Shown here: piece after piece, positions 36,207-50,020 of the stretch
Position numbering within the stretch: position 1 is the first letter of the stretch
How the letters are laid out: each line of letters begins with the position of its first letter
Assembly: GCA_020635715.1 (NCBI GenBank)
Contig: JACJZG010000011.1
Coordinates: 62,001 to 126,000, forward strand
DNA length: 64,000 bases
Direction: 5' to 3'
From: Flavobacteriales bacterium
Lineage (GTDB): Bacteria > Bacteroidota > Bacteroidia > Flavobacteriales_F > PHOS-HE28
Translations under genes and position numbers: made by a program
The notes under the pieces: generated by a model
The model's input: only the letters and a program-made list of their open reading frames with translations
What the model was told of the DNA's origin: nothing
Database searches by the model: none

Positions 36207-39200
36207 TCAGTCGTTCACCTCTTCGGAAGACACACTCTCCGCTTGGAGGCGTGCGTACTCCTCCTTGTTGGCCACGATGGAATTCTGGTAGGCGCGTGCA
36301 CCGGTACCGGCAGGGATCAGGTGACCCACGATCACGTTCTCCTTCAGGCCCAGCAGGTGGTCCTCCTTCGCGCTCACGGCCGCCTCGTTCAACACCTTGG
36401 TGGTCTCCTGGAAGGAAGCCGCCGAGATGAAGCTGTCGGTCTGCAGCGAAGCGCGTGTGATCCCCTGGAGCATGATGCGCGCCGTGGCGGGTTTGGCCGG
36501 GCGGGCCTCCACCAGGGCGGCATCCTTGCGCTTCAGGGCGCTGTTCTCGTCACGCAGCTTGCGCATGGTTACGATCTGCCCCTCCTTCATGGTGGCGCTG
36601 TCGCCCGCGCTCTCCACGACCATCTTGTCGTAGACCGCGTCGTTCTCCTCCATGAACTCGGTCTTGTTCACGCTCTGCTTCTCCAGGAAGCGGGTATCCC
36701 CCGGATCCTCGATCTCCACCTTGCGCATCATCTGGCGCACGATCACCTCGAAGTGCTTGTCGTTGATCTTCACACCCTGCATGCGGTAAACCTCCTGCAC
36801 CTCGTCCACGAGGTACTCCTGCACGCGAGTCGGACCCTGGATGTCCAGGATATCGCCCGGGCTGATGGACCCATCGCTGAGCGGCGCACCTGCCTTCACG
36901 AAGTCGTTCTCCTGCACAAGGATGTGCTTGCTCAACGGCACGAGGTAGAACTTCTTCTCGCCGGTGCGGCTCTCCACGATGATCTCGCGGTTGCCCCGCT
37001 TGATCTTGCCGTAGGAGATGATGCCGTCGATCTCGCTCACCACGGCCGGATTGCTCGGGTTACGTGCCTCGAACAGTTCCGTTACGCGGGGCAGACCACC
37101 GGTGATGTCACCACCCTTGCCGGAGCTGCGGGGGATCTTCACCAGCACATCGCCGGCCTCGATCTTCTTGCCATCCTCCACGATGATGTGGGCACCCACC
37201 GGCAGGCTGTAGCTCTTCAGCTCCTCCTTGCCTTTGGGGTCCATGATCTTGATGGTCGGGTTCTTCCGCTTGTCGCGGCTCTCCACGATCACCTTCTCGG
37301 CGAAGCCGGTCTGTTCGTCGATCTCCTCGCGGTAGGTCGCGTTCTCCTCGATGCTCTCGAACTCCACCTTACCGGCGAGTTCGGAGATGATCACCGCGTT
37401 GTACGGGTCCCAGGTGCAGATGAGGTCGTTCTTCTTGATCGCCTTGCCGCCCTTGTTGTAGATCATGGCGCCGTACGGGATGTTGCTCGTGGTGAGCACG
37501 ATGCCCGTGTTCGCGTCGATGATCCGCATCTCGGTGCTGCGGCTGATGACCACCTCGGCGTTCTCGCCCTTGCGGTCCTTCTTCGCCACGGTGCGGAGCT
37601 CGTCGATCTCCAGGATACCGTCGTACTTCGCGCGGATCTCGCTCTCCTCGGTGATCTTGCCGGCCACACCACCCACGTGGAAGGTCCGGAGGGTCAGCTG
37701 TGTTCCAGGTTCACCGATGGATTGTGCGGCGATCACACCCACGGCCTCGCCACGCTGCACCATGCGGCCGGTGGCCAGGTTGCGGCCGTAGCACTTGGCG
37801 CACACGCCCTGCTTCTGTTCGCAGGTGAGCACGCTGCGGATCTCCACCTCCTCGATCGGGCTGTCCGCGATCGCCTTGGCGATGTCCTCCGTGATCTGCT
37901 CGCCGCTCTGCACGAGCAGTTCGCCCGTCTGCGGATGGTACACATCATGTACCGCACTACGACCCAGCACGCGGTCGTAAAGGCTCTCCACGATCTCCTC
38001 GTTCTTCTTCAGTGCGGTGGCCACCAGACCGCGGAGCGTTCCGCAGTCCTCGTTGGTGATCACCACGTCCTGAGCCACGTCCACGAGACGACGTGTGAGG
38101 TAACCGGCGTCAGCGGTCTTGAGGGCCGTATCCGCCAGACCCTTACGGGCACCGTGGGTGGAGATGAAGTACTCCAGGATGGACAGGCCCTCCTTGAAGT
38201 TCGAGAGGATGGGGTTCTCGATGATGTCCTGTCCGCCGCCACCGCCGCTCTTCTGGGGCTTGGCCATCAGGCCCCGCATGCCGCTGAGCTGACGGATCTG
38301 CTCCTTGGAACCCCGGGCGCCGCTGTCCATCATCATGTAGATGGAGTTGAAGCCCTGGCGGTCGTTCTTGATGCGCTCCATCAGGGTGAAGGTCACCTTG
38401 CTGTTGGTGTGCGTCCAGATGTCGATCGTCTGGTTGTACCGTTCGTTATTGGTGATCAGACCCATGTTGTAGTTGCCTGTCACCTCGTCCACCTCGGTCT
38501 GGGCGGCCTTCACCAGCTTGTCCTTCTCGGCGGGGATCACCACGTCGTCCAGGTTGAAGCTGAGACCACCGCGGAAGGCGCTCATGAAACCGAGTTCCTT
38601 GATGTCATCCAGGAACTGCGCCGCACGGGCCGTCCCGGTCACCTTGGTCACCAGGCCGATGATGTCGCGCAACGCCTTCTTGGTGAGCACCTCGTTGATG
38701 AAGCCCACTTCGTTCGGCACCACCTCGTTGAAGAGGGTGCGACCGCAGGTGGTCTCGATCATGTGGGTCTTGCCCTCGGCGTCGGTCCAACGCAGTTTGA
38801 TCCACGTGTGCAGATCGAGCTGGTTCTCGTTGTAGGCGATGATGACCTCCTCGGGGCTGTAGAAGGTGCGGCCTTCGCCCTTCATGGTGCGCTCCTTGTC
38901 GGTCTTGCGGCCCTTGGTGATGTAGTAAAGGCCCAACACCATGTCCTGGCTCGGTACCGCGATGGGAGCACCGTTGGCCGGGTTCAGGATGTTGTGGCTG
39001 GCCAGCATGAGCAGCTGCGCCTCCAGGATGGCGGCGTTGCCCAACGGCACGTGCACGGCCATCTGGTCACCGTCGAAGTCAGCGTTGAACGCCGTACAGA
39101 CGAGCGGGTGCAGCTGGATGGCCTTGCCCTCGATCAGTTTCGGCTGGAACGCCTGGATGCCGAGGCGGTGCAGGGTCGGAGCACGGTTGAGGAGCACGGG

Positions 39201-40502
39201 GTGGCCCTTCAGCACGTTCTCCAGGATGTCCCACACCACGGGCTCCTTCTTGTCCACGATCTTCTTCGCGCTCTTCACCGTCTTCACGATCCCCCGCTCG
39301 ATGAGCTTGCGGATGATGAAGGGCTTGAAGAGCTCGGCCGCCATGTCCTTCGGTAGGCCGCACTCGTGCAGCTTCAGCTCGGGACCAACGACGATCACCG
39401 AACGTGCGCTGTAGTCCACGCGCTTACCGAGGAGGTTCTGGCGGAAGCGGCCCTGCTTACCCTTGAGCGAATCGCTCAGGGACTTCAGCGGGCGGTTGCT
39501 CTCGCTCTTCACGGCGCTGCTCTTGCGGCTGTTGTCGAAGAGGCTGTCCACGGCCTCCTGCAGCATGCGCTTCTCGTTCCGCAGGATCACCTCCGGCGCC
39601 TTGATCTCCATCAGGCGCTTGAGGCGGTTGTTACGGATGATCACGCGGCGGTACAGGTCGTTCAGATCGCTCGTGGCGAAACGGCCACCATCCAGGGGCA
39701 CCAGCGGGCGCAGTTCGGGCGGGATCACCGGCACCACCTTCACGATCATCCACTCCGGGTTGTTGGAGCGGCGGCTGATCGCATCGCGGAAGGCCTCCAC
39801 GACGTTCAGTCGCTTCAGGGCCTCGTTCTTCCGCTGCTGGCTGGTCTCGGTGTTCGCCTTGTGGCGCAGGTCGTAGCTCAGGCTGTCCAGGTCCAGACGC
39901 TTCAACAGGTCGTGCAGGGCATCGGCGCCCATCTTGGCCACGAACTTGTTGGGGTCCGCATCATCGAGGTACTGGTTGTCCTTGCCCAGCGTCTCCAGGA
40001 TGTCGAGGTACTCCTCTTCGGTGAGGAAGTCCAGGTATTGGACCGCATTCCCCTCCTTGTTCATCGCCGTGCCGGGCTGGATCACCACATAACGCTCGTA
40101 GTAGATGATCTGGTCGAGCTTCTTGGTGGGCAGGCCCAGCAGGTAGCCGATCTTGTTCGGCAGGCTGCGGAAGTACCAGATGTGCGCCACGGGCACCACC
40201 AGCTGGATGTGGCCCATGCGCTCACGACGCACCTTCTTCTCGGTGACTTCCACCCCGCAGCGGTCGCACACGATCCCCTTGTAGCGGATGCGCTTGTACT
40301 TGCCGCAGTGGCATTCGAAGTCCTTCACCGGACCGAAGATCCGCTCGCAGAAGAGGCCATCACGCTCCGGCTTGTAGGTCCGGTAGTTGATCGTCTCCGG
40401 CTTGATCACCTCACCGTGGCTGCGCTCGAGGATCTGCTCGGGGCTGGCCAGGCTGATGACGATCTTGTTGAAGTTGCTGTTCAGCTTCACTTCCTTCTTC
40501 AT
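36207..40502 (-). CDS. rpoC: RNA polymerase beta' subunit
   Basis: A 1431-residue catalytic subunit of RNA polymerase. The N-terminal zinc-binding site (CHCGKYKRIRYKGIVCDRCG) lies near residues 64-83. The active-site triad is in NADFDGDQMAVH near residue 465. The second zinc site (CGTLRG, CEQKQGVCAKCYG) is near 800-890. Length and domain order are normal and no intein is present. It follows rpoB by 50 bases in the same operon. A DUF3467 gene follows after a hairpin. Confidence 0.98.
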   Translation of the reverse strand: MKKEVKLNSNFNKIVISLASPEQILERSHGEVIKPETINYRTYKPERDGLFCERIFGPVKDFECHCGKYKRIRYKGIVCDRCGVEVTEKKVRRERMGHIQLVVPVAHIWYFRSLPNKIGYLLGLPTKKLDQIIYYERYVVIQPGTAMNKEGNAVQYLDFLTEEEYLDILETLGKDNQYLDDADPNKFVAKMGADALHDLLKRLDLDSLSYDLRHKANTETSQQRKNEALKRLNVVEAFRDAISRRSNNPEWMIVKVVPVIPPELRPLVPLDGGRFATSDLNDLYRRVIIRNNRLKRLMEIKAPEVILRNEKRMLQEAVDSLFDNSRKSSAVKSESNRPLKSLSDSLKGKQGRFRQNLLGKRVDYSARSVIVVGPELKLHECGLPKDMAAELFKPFIIRKLIERGIVKTVKSAKKIVDKKEPVVWDILENVLKGHPVLLNRAPTLHRLGIQAFQPKLIEGKAIQLHPLVCTAFNADFDGDQMAVHVPLGNAAILEAQLLMLASHNILNPANGAPIAVPSQDMVLGLYYITKGRKTDKERTMKGEGRTFYSPEEVIIAYNENQLDLHTWIKLRWTDAEGKTHMIETTCGRTLFNEVVPNEVGFINEVLTKKALRDIIGLVTKVTGTARAAQFLDDIKELGFMSAFRGGLSFNLDDVVIPAEKDKLVKAAQTEVDEVTGNYNMGLITNNERYNQTIDIWTHTNSKVTFTLMERIKNDRQGFNSIYMMMDSGARGSKEQIRQLSGMRGLMAKPQKSGGGGGQDIIENPILSNFKEGLSILEYFISTHGARKGLADTALKTADAGYLTRRLVDVAQDVVITNEDCGTLRGLVATALKKNEEIVESLYDRVLGRSAVHDVYHPQTGELLVQSGEQITEDIAKAIADSPIEEVEIRSVLTCEQKQGVCAKCYGRNLATGRMVQRGEAVGVIAAQSIGEPGTQLTLRTFHVGGVAGKITEESEIRAKYDGILEIDELRTVAKKDRKGENAEVVISRSTEMRIIDANTGIVLTTSNIPYGAMIYNKGGKAIKKNDLICTWDPYNAVIISELAGKVEFESIEENATYREEIDEQTGFAEKVIVESRDKRKNPTIKIMDPKGKEELKSYSLPVGAHIIVEDGKKIEAGDVLVKIPRSSGKGGDITGGLPRVTELFEARNPSNPAVVSEIDGIISYGKIKRGNREIIVESRTGEKKFYLVPLSKHILVQENDFVKAGAPLSDGSISPGDILDIQGPTRVQEYLVDEVQEVYRMQGVKINDKHFEVIVRQMMRKVEIEDPGDTRFLEKQSVNKTEFMEENDAVYDKMVVESAGDSATMKEGQIVTMRKLRDENSALKRKDAALVEARPAKPATARIMLQGITRASLQTDSFISAASFQETTKVLNEAAVSAKEDHLLGLKENVIVGHLIPAGTGARAYQNSIVANKEEYARLQAESVSSEEVND

Positions 40503-40552
40503 GTTCTCGCGTTGCTTGCTAGCGTTCGACGTTCAGTTGCTCACCGGGTGGG

Positions 40553-44374
<3,822 letters not shown>

Positions 44375-44497
44375 GAGTGCGGGATAAGGAGAACGTGTAC
44401 GACCGTTCGGGCTACGGATCCGCCTTCTTTCTGCCGGACACCCGGGCTGGATCAGCGCCCGGGCATGCGTGGTGTCCGCCTGTAAGCGGACCGTCGA

Positions 44498-44548
44498 TCA
44501 CAGAACAGCCGGAAAGGCCCGCCGTGGGGCCTCTCCGTGCTGCTGTGA
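44498..44548 (-). promoter_or_regulatory. Large hairpin in the rplL-rpoB gap (candidate attenuator or processing site)
   Basis: TCACAG (44498-44503) pairs with CTGTGA (44543-44548), CAGC with GCTG, CGG with CCG and AGGCCC (44515-44520) with GGGCCT (44527-44532), giving a long interrupted stem. A second hairpin, GTCCGC/GCGGAC at 44474-44491, follows on the minus strand. No T run is present. In Escherichia coli the same junction contains an attenuator and an RNase III site; that this hairpin acts similarly is inferred. Confidence 0.5.
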
Positions 44549-44567
44549 CGCTAGCGCGTATGCGGTC

Positions 44568-44948
44568 TTACTTGACCTCAACCTCAGCGCCGGCTTCCGT
44601 CAGTTGCTGCTTCAGGCTCTCAGCGTCTTCTTTCGAAACGCCTTCCTTCAGCGGCTTCGGTGCGCCGTCAACGAGGTCCTTTGCTTCTTTCAGTCCGAGA
44701 CCGGTGAGTTCCTTCACCAGTTTCACGACGGCCAGCTTGTTGGCGCCGCCGGACTTCAGGATCACATCGAAGCTGGTCTTCGCAGCTGCGGCGTCACCGC
44801 CACCTGCTGCTGCACCACCTGCTGCCACTGCCACTGCAGCTGCTGCCGGTTCGATCTTGTACTCCTCTTTCAGGTATTGAGCGAGTTCGTTCACCTCTTT
44901 CACGGTGAGGCCCACGAGCTGGTCGCCCAAGGATTTGATGTCTGCCAT
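44568..44948 (-). CDS. rplL: 50S ribosomal protein L7/L12
   Basis: A 126-residue stalk protein that recruits translation GTPases. The N-terminal dimerisation helix (KEVNELAQYLKEEYKIEP), the alanine-glycine hinge near residues 36-57 and the C-terminal factor-binding domain (FDVILKSGGANKLAVVKLV, ELTGLGLKEAKDLVDGAP) are all present. It lies 94 bases after rplJ. The 193 bases before rpoB hold the hairpins described separately. Confidence 0.98.
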   Translation of the reverse strand: MADIKSLGDQLVGLTVKEVNELAQYLKEEYKIEPAAAAVAVAAGGAAAGGGDAAAAKTSFDVILKSGGANKLAVVKLVKELTGLGLKEAKDLVDGAPKPLKEGVSKEDAESLKQQLTEAGAEVEVK

Positions 44949-45042
44949 TTTTCGGGTTTGTTACTTGTGTTCGGGGAAGCGGACTGTGCGTAACGCGTTT
45001 GGTCTTTTGTTGGGGCGATGCACGCATCGCCCTGGCCATCTC

Positions 45043-45573
45043 TTAGGCTGCTCGTTCTTCGAGGGTCTTGAGCAGGCCGGCGATCTTCTGGCCACCGCTG
45101 CCCTGCAGGCCGCTGATGACGTTCTTGATCGGGCTTTGGAGCAGGCCGATGATCTCGCCGATGAGCTCCTCGCGACCCTTGAGGTTGCTGAGCATCACCA
45201 GTTGGTCATCACCCACGAAGACGGCCTCATCGATCCAGGCGCTCTTCAAGGCGGGCTTATCCGACTTCTTGCGGAATTCGCTGATCAGCTTGGCGGGAGC
45301 ATTGCCCTTCTCGGACATCAGCAGGGAGGTCTGGCCTTTCAGCGTGGGGATCACGCCGGTGTAGTCCTTGCCTTCCACGCTCTCCATCGCCTTGCGCAGC
45401 AGGGTGTTCTTCACCACCTTCATGCGGATGCCGCTCTTGTGGCAGGCACGGCGCAGGTTGCTCGTCACCTCGGCGGTCATGCCGGAGGTGTCGGCGAGGT
45501 AGATCACGTTGGTGGACTTGATGTCCTCCACCAGCTCGGCGATCGCTTGGTCTTTTTCGGTACGGGTTGCCAT
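45043..45573 (-). CDS. rplJ: 50S ribosomal protein L10
   Basis: A 176-residue protein forming the base of the L7/L12 stalk. The N-terminal KDQAIAELVEDIKSTNVIYL and the RRACHKSGIRMKVVKNTLLR segment are typical. In other bacteria L10 represses its own mRNA leader; here only 20 bases separate it from rplA, so no independent leader of that kind is visible. It belongs to the rplKAJL-rpoBC transcript. Confidence 0.97.
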   Translation of the reverse strand: MATRTEKDQAIAELVEDIKSTNVIYLADTSGMTAEVTSNLRRACHKSGIRMKVVKNTLLRKAMESVEGKDYTGVIPTLKGQTSLLMSEKGNAPAKLISEFRKKSDKPALKSAWIDEAVFVGDDQLVMLSNLKGREELIGEIIGLLQSPIKNVISGLQGSGGQKIAGLLKTLEERAA

Positions 45574-45593
45574 GGTGTTCGCTGGTTATGTGA

Positions 45594-46292
45594 TCAACCC
45601 ACGGAAACGGTGCGGGTATCCACCTGCACGCCGGGGCTCATGGTGCTGCTGATGCTGATGCTCTTGATGTAGGCTCCCTTGGCGGTGCTGGGCTTCAGCT
45701 TCACCAGGGTCTGCAGGAGTTCGGTGGCGTTCTCGCTGAGCTTGTCCGCATCGAACGAAGCCTTGCCGATCACCGCATGGATGATACCGGCCTTGTCCAC
45801 CTTGAAGTCGATCTTACCGGCTTTCACCTCCTTGGTGGCCTTGGCCACATCCATGGTCACGGTACCGGTCTTCGGGTTCGGCATGAGGCCGCGGGGACCG
45901 AGCACGCGGCCCAGGGCGCCCACTTTCGCCATCACGGCCGGTGTGCAGATGATCACGTCCACGGACGTCCAACCGCCCTTGATCTTCTCGATGTAATCGT
46001 CCAGGCCGGCCATGTCGGCACCGGCTGCCAGGGCCTCCTCGCACTTGGCGGGATCGGCCAGCACCAGTACGCTCACCGTACGGCCGGTGCCATGCGGCAG
46101 GCTCACGGTACCGCGCACCATCTCGGTGCTCTTCTTGGGGTCCACGCCCAGGCGCACGGCGATGTCCACCGTGGCGTCGAACTTCGTGGTGCTCACCTGC
46201 TTCACGATCTGGGCCGCTTCCTGCAGGGTGTAGATCTTGGTCGTGTCGAACTTCGACAACGCGGCTTTACGCTTCTTGGTCACAGTTGCCAT
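45594..46292 (-). CDS. rplA: 50S ribosomal protein L1
   Basis: A 232-residue rRNA-binding protein of the L1 stalk. KFDATVDIAVRLGVDPKKS, VRGTVSLPHGTGRTVSVLVL and GPRGLMPNPKTGTVT are conserved blocks. The length is normal. It starts 11 bases after rplK, in the classical rplK-rplA order; in other bacteria L1 represses this pair by binding their mRNA. Confidence 0.98.
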   Translation of the reverse strand: MATVTKKRKAALSKFDTTKIYTLQEAAQIVKQVSTTKFDATVDIAVRLGVDPKKSTEMVRGTVSLPHGTGRTVSVLVLADPAKCEEALAAGADMAGLDDYIEKIKGGWTSVDVIICTPAVMAKVGALGRVLGPRGLMPNPKTGTVTMDVAKATKEVKAGKIDFKVDKAGIIHAVIGKASFDADKLSENATELLQTLVKLKPSTAKGAYIKSISISSTMSPGVQVDTRTVSVG

Positions 46293-46303
46293 GGTCGTCG
46301 GGT

Positions 46304-46741
46304 TCAGAAGGGTTTGTCACCGGTCACGGTCACGCCCATGCTGCGGGCCGTACCCGCCACCATGCTCATGGCGCTCTCGATGGTGAAACAGTTCAGGTCA
46401 GGCATCTTGTCCTCGGCGATCGCCTTGATCTGCGCCCAGGAGATGCTGCCCACCTTGTTGCTGTGCGGAACGCCGCTACCCCCCTTGATCTTGGCGGCAT
46501 CCATGATCTGGACGGCCGCCGGCGGGGTCTTGATGATGAAGTCGAACGACTTGTCGCTGTAAACGGTGATCACCACGGGCAGCACCTTGCCTGCCTTGTC
46601 CTGCGTGCGCGCATTGAACTGCTTGCAGAACTCCATGATGTTCACGCCCTTGGCACCCAGTGCGGGGCCGATGGGCGGCGAGGGGTTGGCGGCGCCACCC
46701 TTCACCTGTAGTTTCACGAGACCTGAGATCTCCTTGGCCAT
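46304..46741 (-). CDS. rplK: 50S ribosomal protein L11
   Basis: A 145-residue protein of the GTPase-associated centre. The N-terminal GLVKLQVKGGAANPSPPIGP with GPALGAKGVNIMEFCKQFNA and the terminal ARSMGVTVTG are diagnostic. It lies 87 bases downstream of nusG on the same strand and heads the ribosomal-protein part of the operon. Confidence 0.98.
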   Translation of the reverse strand: MAKEISGLVKLQVKGGAANPSPPIGPALGAKGVNIMEFCKQFNARTQDKAGKVLPVVITVYSDKSFDFIIKTPPAAVQIMDAAKIKGGSGVPHSNKVGSISWAQIKAIAEDKMPDLNCFTIESAMSMVAGTARSMGVTVTGDKPF

Positions 46742-46828
46742 GGTTCTTGGTTTGTGTCCTTGTTAGCGCCTTCCTCTCGGTCAGCTCGGACGGGTTTGCA
46801 TTTCGTTGGGACGGATCATGATCCGTCG

Positions 46829-47383
46829 TTACACTTCTTTCTCCACTTGCATGAAACTCAGTTCCAGCGGGGTCTTCCTGCCGAAGATCTTCACCATCAC
46901 TTTCAGCTTCTTCTTCTCCTCGTTGATCTCCTCGATCACACCGTTGAAGCCATTGAAGGGACCATCGATCACCTTCACGCCTTCACCGACGTGGTACGGA
47001 TTGAAGTTCGTCTCGACGTTCTCGGCCAGTTCATCCACGGTGCCGAGGATGCGGTTGACCTCGCTCTGGCGCAAGGGAACGGGATCACCACCCTTCTCAG
47101 CACCGAGGAAGCCGATCACGTTCGGCAGGTTCTTGATGCTGTGCGCGATCTCACCGGTGAGGTCGGCCTCCATCAGCACATAGCCCGGGAAGAAGTTGCG
47201 CTCCTTGCTCACCTTCTTGCCGTCGCGGATCTGGTAGAACTTCTCCGTGGGGATCAGCACCTGCGCGATGTAGCTGCCCATCGATTTGGAGCGGGAAACC
47301 TCCAGTTCGATGGTCTCCTTCACCTTCTTCTCCTTGCCGGAGATGGCGCGGACCACATACCACTTCTTGCCGGTCTCTGCCAT
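46829..47383 (-). CDS. nusG: Transcription termination/antitermination factor
   Basis: A 184-residue factor that binds RNA polymerase and couples it to Rho or the ribosome. The NGN domain begins KKWYVVRAISGKEKKVKE and includes FFPGYVLMEADL; the C-terminal KOW domain is seen in VKVIDGPFNGFNGVIEEINE. It follows secE by five bases, so the pair is translationally linked. Confidence 0.97.
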   Translation of the reverse strand: MAETGKKWYVVRAISGKEKKVKETIELEVSRSKSMGSYIAQVLIPTEKFYQIRDGKKVSKERNFFPGYVLMEADLTGEIAHSIKNLPNVIGFLGAEKGGDPVPLRQSEVNRILGTVDELAENVETNFNPYHVGEGVKVIDGPFNGFNGVIEEINEEKKKLKVMVKIFGRKTPLELSFMQVEKEV

Positions 47384-47388
47384 GGTCG

Positions 47389-47619
47389 TTACGCGCCGAT
47401 GAGTTTGTAGATGAAGCCGAGCATACCCTTCCAGAAGCTGGTCTCGTTCATGTTCTGCACCCCGAAGATGAAGTCCATGAGGAAGACGATGAGCGACAGG
47501 ATCAGGGCCGAGACCAGCACGATGATGGCACTGCTCTGCAGCTCCTTCCAGGTGGGCCAGCTCACCTTGTTCACGAGCTCGTTGTAGCTCTCGCTCAGGT
47601 ATGTCTTGAAGCTTGCCAT
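47389..47619 (-). CDS. secE: Preprotein translocase subunit SecE
   Basis: A 76-residue single-span form of SecE, the essential clamp of the SecYEG channel. The conserved amphipathic segment ESYNELVNKVSWPTWKELQS precedes the transmembrane helix AIIVLVSALILSLIVFLMDF. Its position between tRNA-Trp and nusG is the usual one. Confidence 0.95.
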   Translation of the reverse strand: MASFKTYLSESYNELVNKVSWPTWKELQSSAIIVLVSALILSLIVFLMDFIFGVQNMNETSFWKGMLGFIYKLIGA

Positions 47620-47645
47620 CGTTCGTCTTTCGTTCGGGTCGCTGT

Positions 47646-47721
47646 TGGCACGGGTGGCAGGAATCGAACCCGCAGCCTAAGGTTTTGGAGACCTTCGCTC
47701 TACCAATTGAGCTACACCCGT
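47646..47721 (-). tRNA. tRNA-Trp (anticodon CCA)
   Basis: The 5' strand ACGGGTG pairs with CACCCGT. The anticodon loop CTCCAAA gives CCA, and the T-loop GGTTCGATTC is canonical. A discriminator G and an encoded CCA follow. It lies between tuf and secE. Confidence 0.97.
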
Positions 47722-47756
47722 AGAGTTCCTTGTCCTTGGTCCTTTTCGGCGGCGAA

Positions 47757-47782
47757 GGCCGTCCGCCAAATGGCGGACGGCC
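47757..47782. repeat. 12-base perfect palindromic arms downstream of tuf
   Basis: GGCCGTCCGCCA at 47757-47768 pairs with TGGCGGACGGCC at 47771-47782 across two bases. There is no T run on either side. The core matches the hairpin at 19611-19635, so this may be a dispersed repeat as well as a processing or termination hairpin between tuf and tRNA-Trp. Confidence 0.6.
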
Positions 47783-47804
47783 CAGCCTCCGTTGGTCGTT
47801 GTTC

Positions 47805-48992
<1,188 letters not shown>

Positions 48993-49099
48993 GGTCGGTC
49001 GTTGTGTTGTTTCTGAGGTTCGTTTTCGTTCTGTTCCGATCCTTCTATGCTGTACGGGCCCGACCACATCGCTGCGGTCTGTAACATCGGCGGCTTCGC

Positions 49100-49174
<75 letters not shown>

Positions 49175-49192
49175 CTGTGACTTCTTTGATGG

Positions 49193-49268
49193 TGGAGCGG
49201 GAGACGAGACTCGAACCCGCGACATTCAGCTTGGAAGGCTGATGCTCTACCAACTGAGCTACTCCCGC
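49193..49268 (-). tRNA. tRNA-Gly (anticodon TCC)
   Basis: The acceptor strands GCGGGAG and CTCCCGC pair. The anticodon stem-loop TCAGC-CTTCCAA-GCTGA gives TCC. CCA is encoded at 49193-49195. Confidence 0.97.
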
Positions 49269-49336
49269 ATGTCGATCGTGGGCCCATTCCTTGCCACACC
49301 CCGAGGGATGTTGGCGATCGGCTCCGTGAAGAGTGA

Positions 49337-49422
49337 TGGTGGGGAGAGCAGGATTCGAACCTACGAAGCTGTGAAGCAGCAGATTTACAGTCTGCCCCCG
49401 TTGGCCACTTGGGTATCTCCCC
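49337..49422 (-). tRNA. tRNA-Tyr (anticodon GTA)
   Basis: A class II tRNA of 86 bases with a long variable arm. The acceptor strand GGGGAGA pairs with TCTCCCC. The anticodon loop CTGTAAA gives GTA. CCA is encoded. It is flanked by 11-base inverted repeats. Confidence 0.96.
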
Positions 49423-49437
49423 TCTTCCGATTCACGG

Positions 49438-49510
49438 AGCCAATGGACGGATTCGAACCCCCGACCTGCTGATTACAAATCAGCTGCTCTACCAGCTGAG
49501 CTACATTGGC
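49438..49510 (-). tRNA. tRNA-Thr (anticodon TGT)
   Basis: The acceptor strands GCCAATG and CATTGGC pair. The anticodon stem-loop CTGAT-TTGTAAT-ATCAG region gives TGT. Unlike its neighbours the 3' end reads CCG after the discriminator, so CCA must be added by nucleotidyltransferase. It is first in the cluster. Confidence 0.95.
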
Positions 49511-49573
49511 CTGTACAACAGAAAAAGAACGTTTTCCACCCGCTCCGGAGCACAAGGTCCCGAATTGGGCCTG

Positions 49574-49604
49574 CAAATGTAGTAAGAATACGCACTGCTC
49601 CAAA
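49574..49604 (-). promoter_or_regulatory. Promoter of the tRNA-tuf-secE-nusG-ribosomal operon
   Basis: Read on the minus strand, TTTG (49601-49604), a 19-base spacer and TACATTTG (49574-49581) fit the Bacteroidetes consensus exactly. Transcription would start about 55 bases before the first tRNA. Confidence 0.8.
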
Positions 49605-49609
49605 CGAAA

Positions 49610-49633
49610 AGGCCACGACTTTCATCGTGGCCT
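49610..49633 (-). terminator. Terminator after hpf
   Basis: AGGCCACGA at 49610-49618 pairs with TCGTGGCCT at 49625-49633. On the minus strand the stem is followed by TTTTCGTTTG. It ends the xerC-hpf transcript just before the tRNA promoter. Confidence 0.8.
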
Positions 49634-49680
49634 TCCCGGCGGATGTCCCCTTGGAGACAACCGTTACGTTCGCTACTGAT

Positions 49681-49986
49681 TCACAGTGCCTTACGGGGGC
49701 TTTCCTTGGCGCGGGTCACTTGGTTGCGCAAGGCCTCGACCGTGGTAATGGCGGCCTCCTCGAAGCTCTTGCCCTGCCGTTTGGCGAAAAGGTCGTTCCC
49801 AGGGACCGCCAGGCGGATCTCCACCACCTTGTTCTCCCGGTTCTCCCCATCGTGCTCCAGGCGCAGGAACACCTCGCCCGATAGGATGCTGTCATGGAAC
49901 TGGTTCAGCTTGGCCAGCTTCTCCTTGATGAAGCCGACCAGTTTGACATCAGCGTCGAAATGGATGGAATGCACGTTCACGTTCAT
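49681..49986 (-). CDS. hpf: Ribosome hibernation-promoting factor / RaiA family
   Basis: A 101-residue short-form HPF/RaiA protein that binds the small ribosomal subunit and blocks translation in resting cells. The beta-alpha fold is recognisable from SIHFDADVKLVGFIKEKLAK and EIRLAVPGNDLFAKRQGKSF with the following AITTVEALRNQV helix. It lacks the C-terminal dimerisation domain of long HPF. It starts 34 bases after xerC and ends at a terminator, so the two share a transcript. Confidence 0.92.
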   Translation of the reverse strand: MNVNVHSIHFDADVKLVGFIKEKLAKLNQFHDSILSGEVFLRLEHDGENRENKVVEIRLAVPGNDLFAKRQGKSFEEAAITTVEALRNQVTRAKESPRKAL

Positions 49987-50020
49987 AGGACAGGTTCCGT
50001 TGGTTGTTGATGTGATGCCC

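Noticed and set aside
36177..39356. Long plus-strand open frame of 1059 codons opposite rpoC
   Set aside because: It is entirely antisense to an unmistakable rpoC, rich in His/Leu/Asp from reversed codons and without family motifs.
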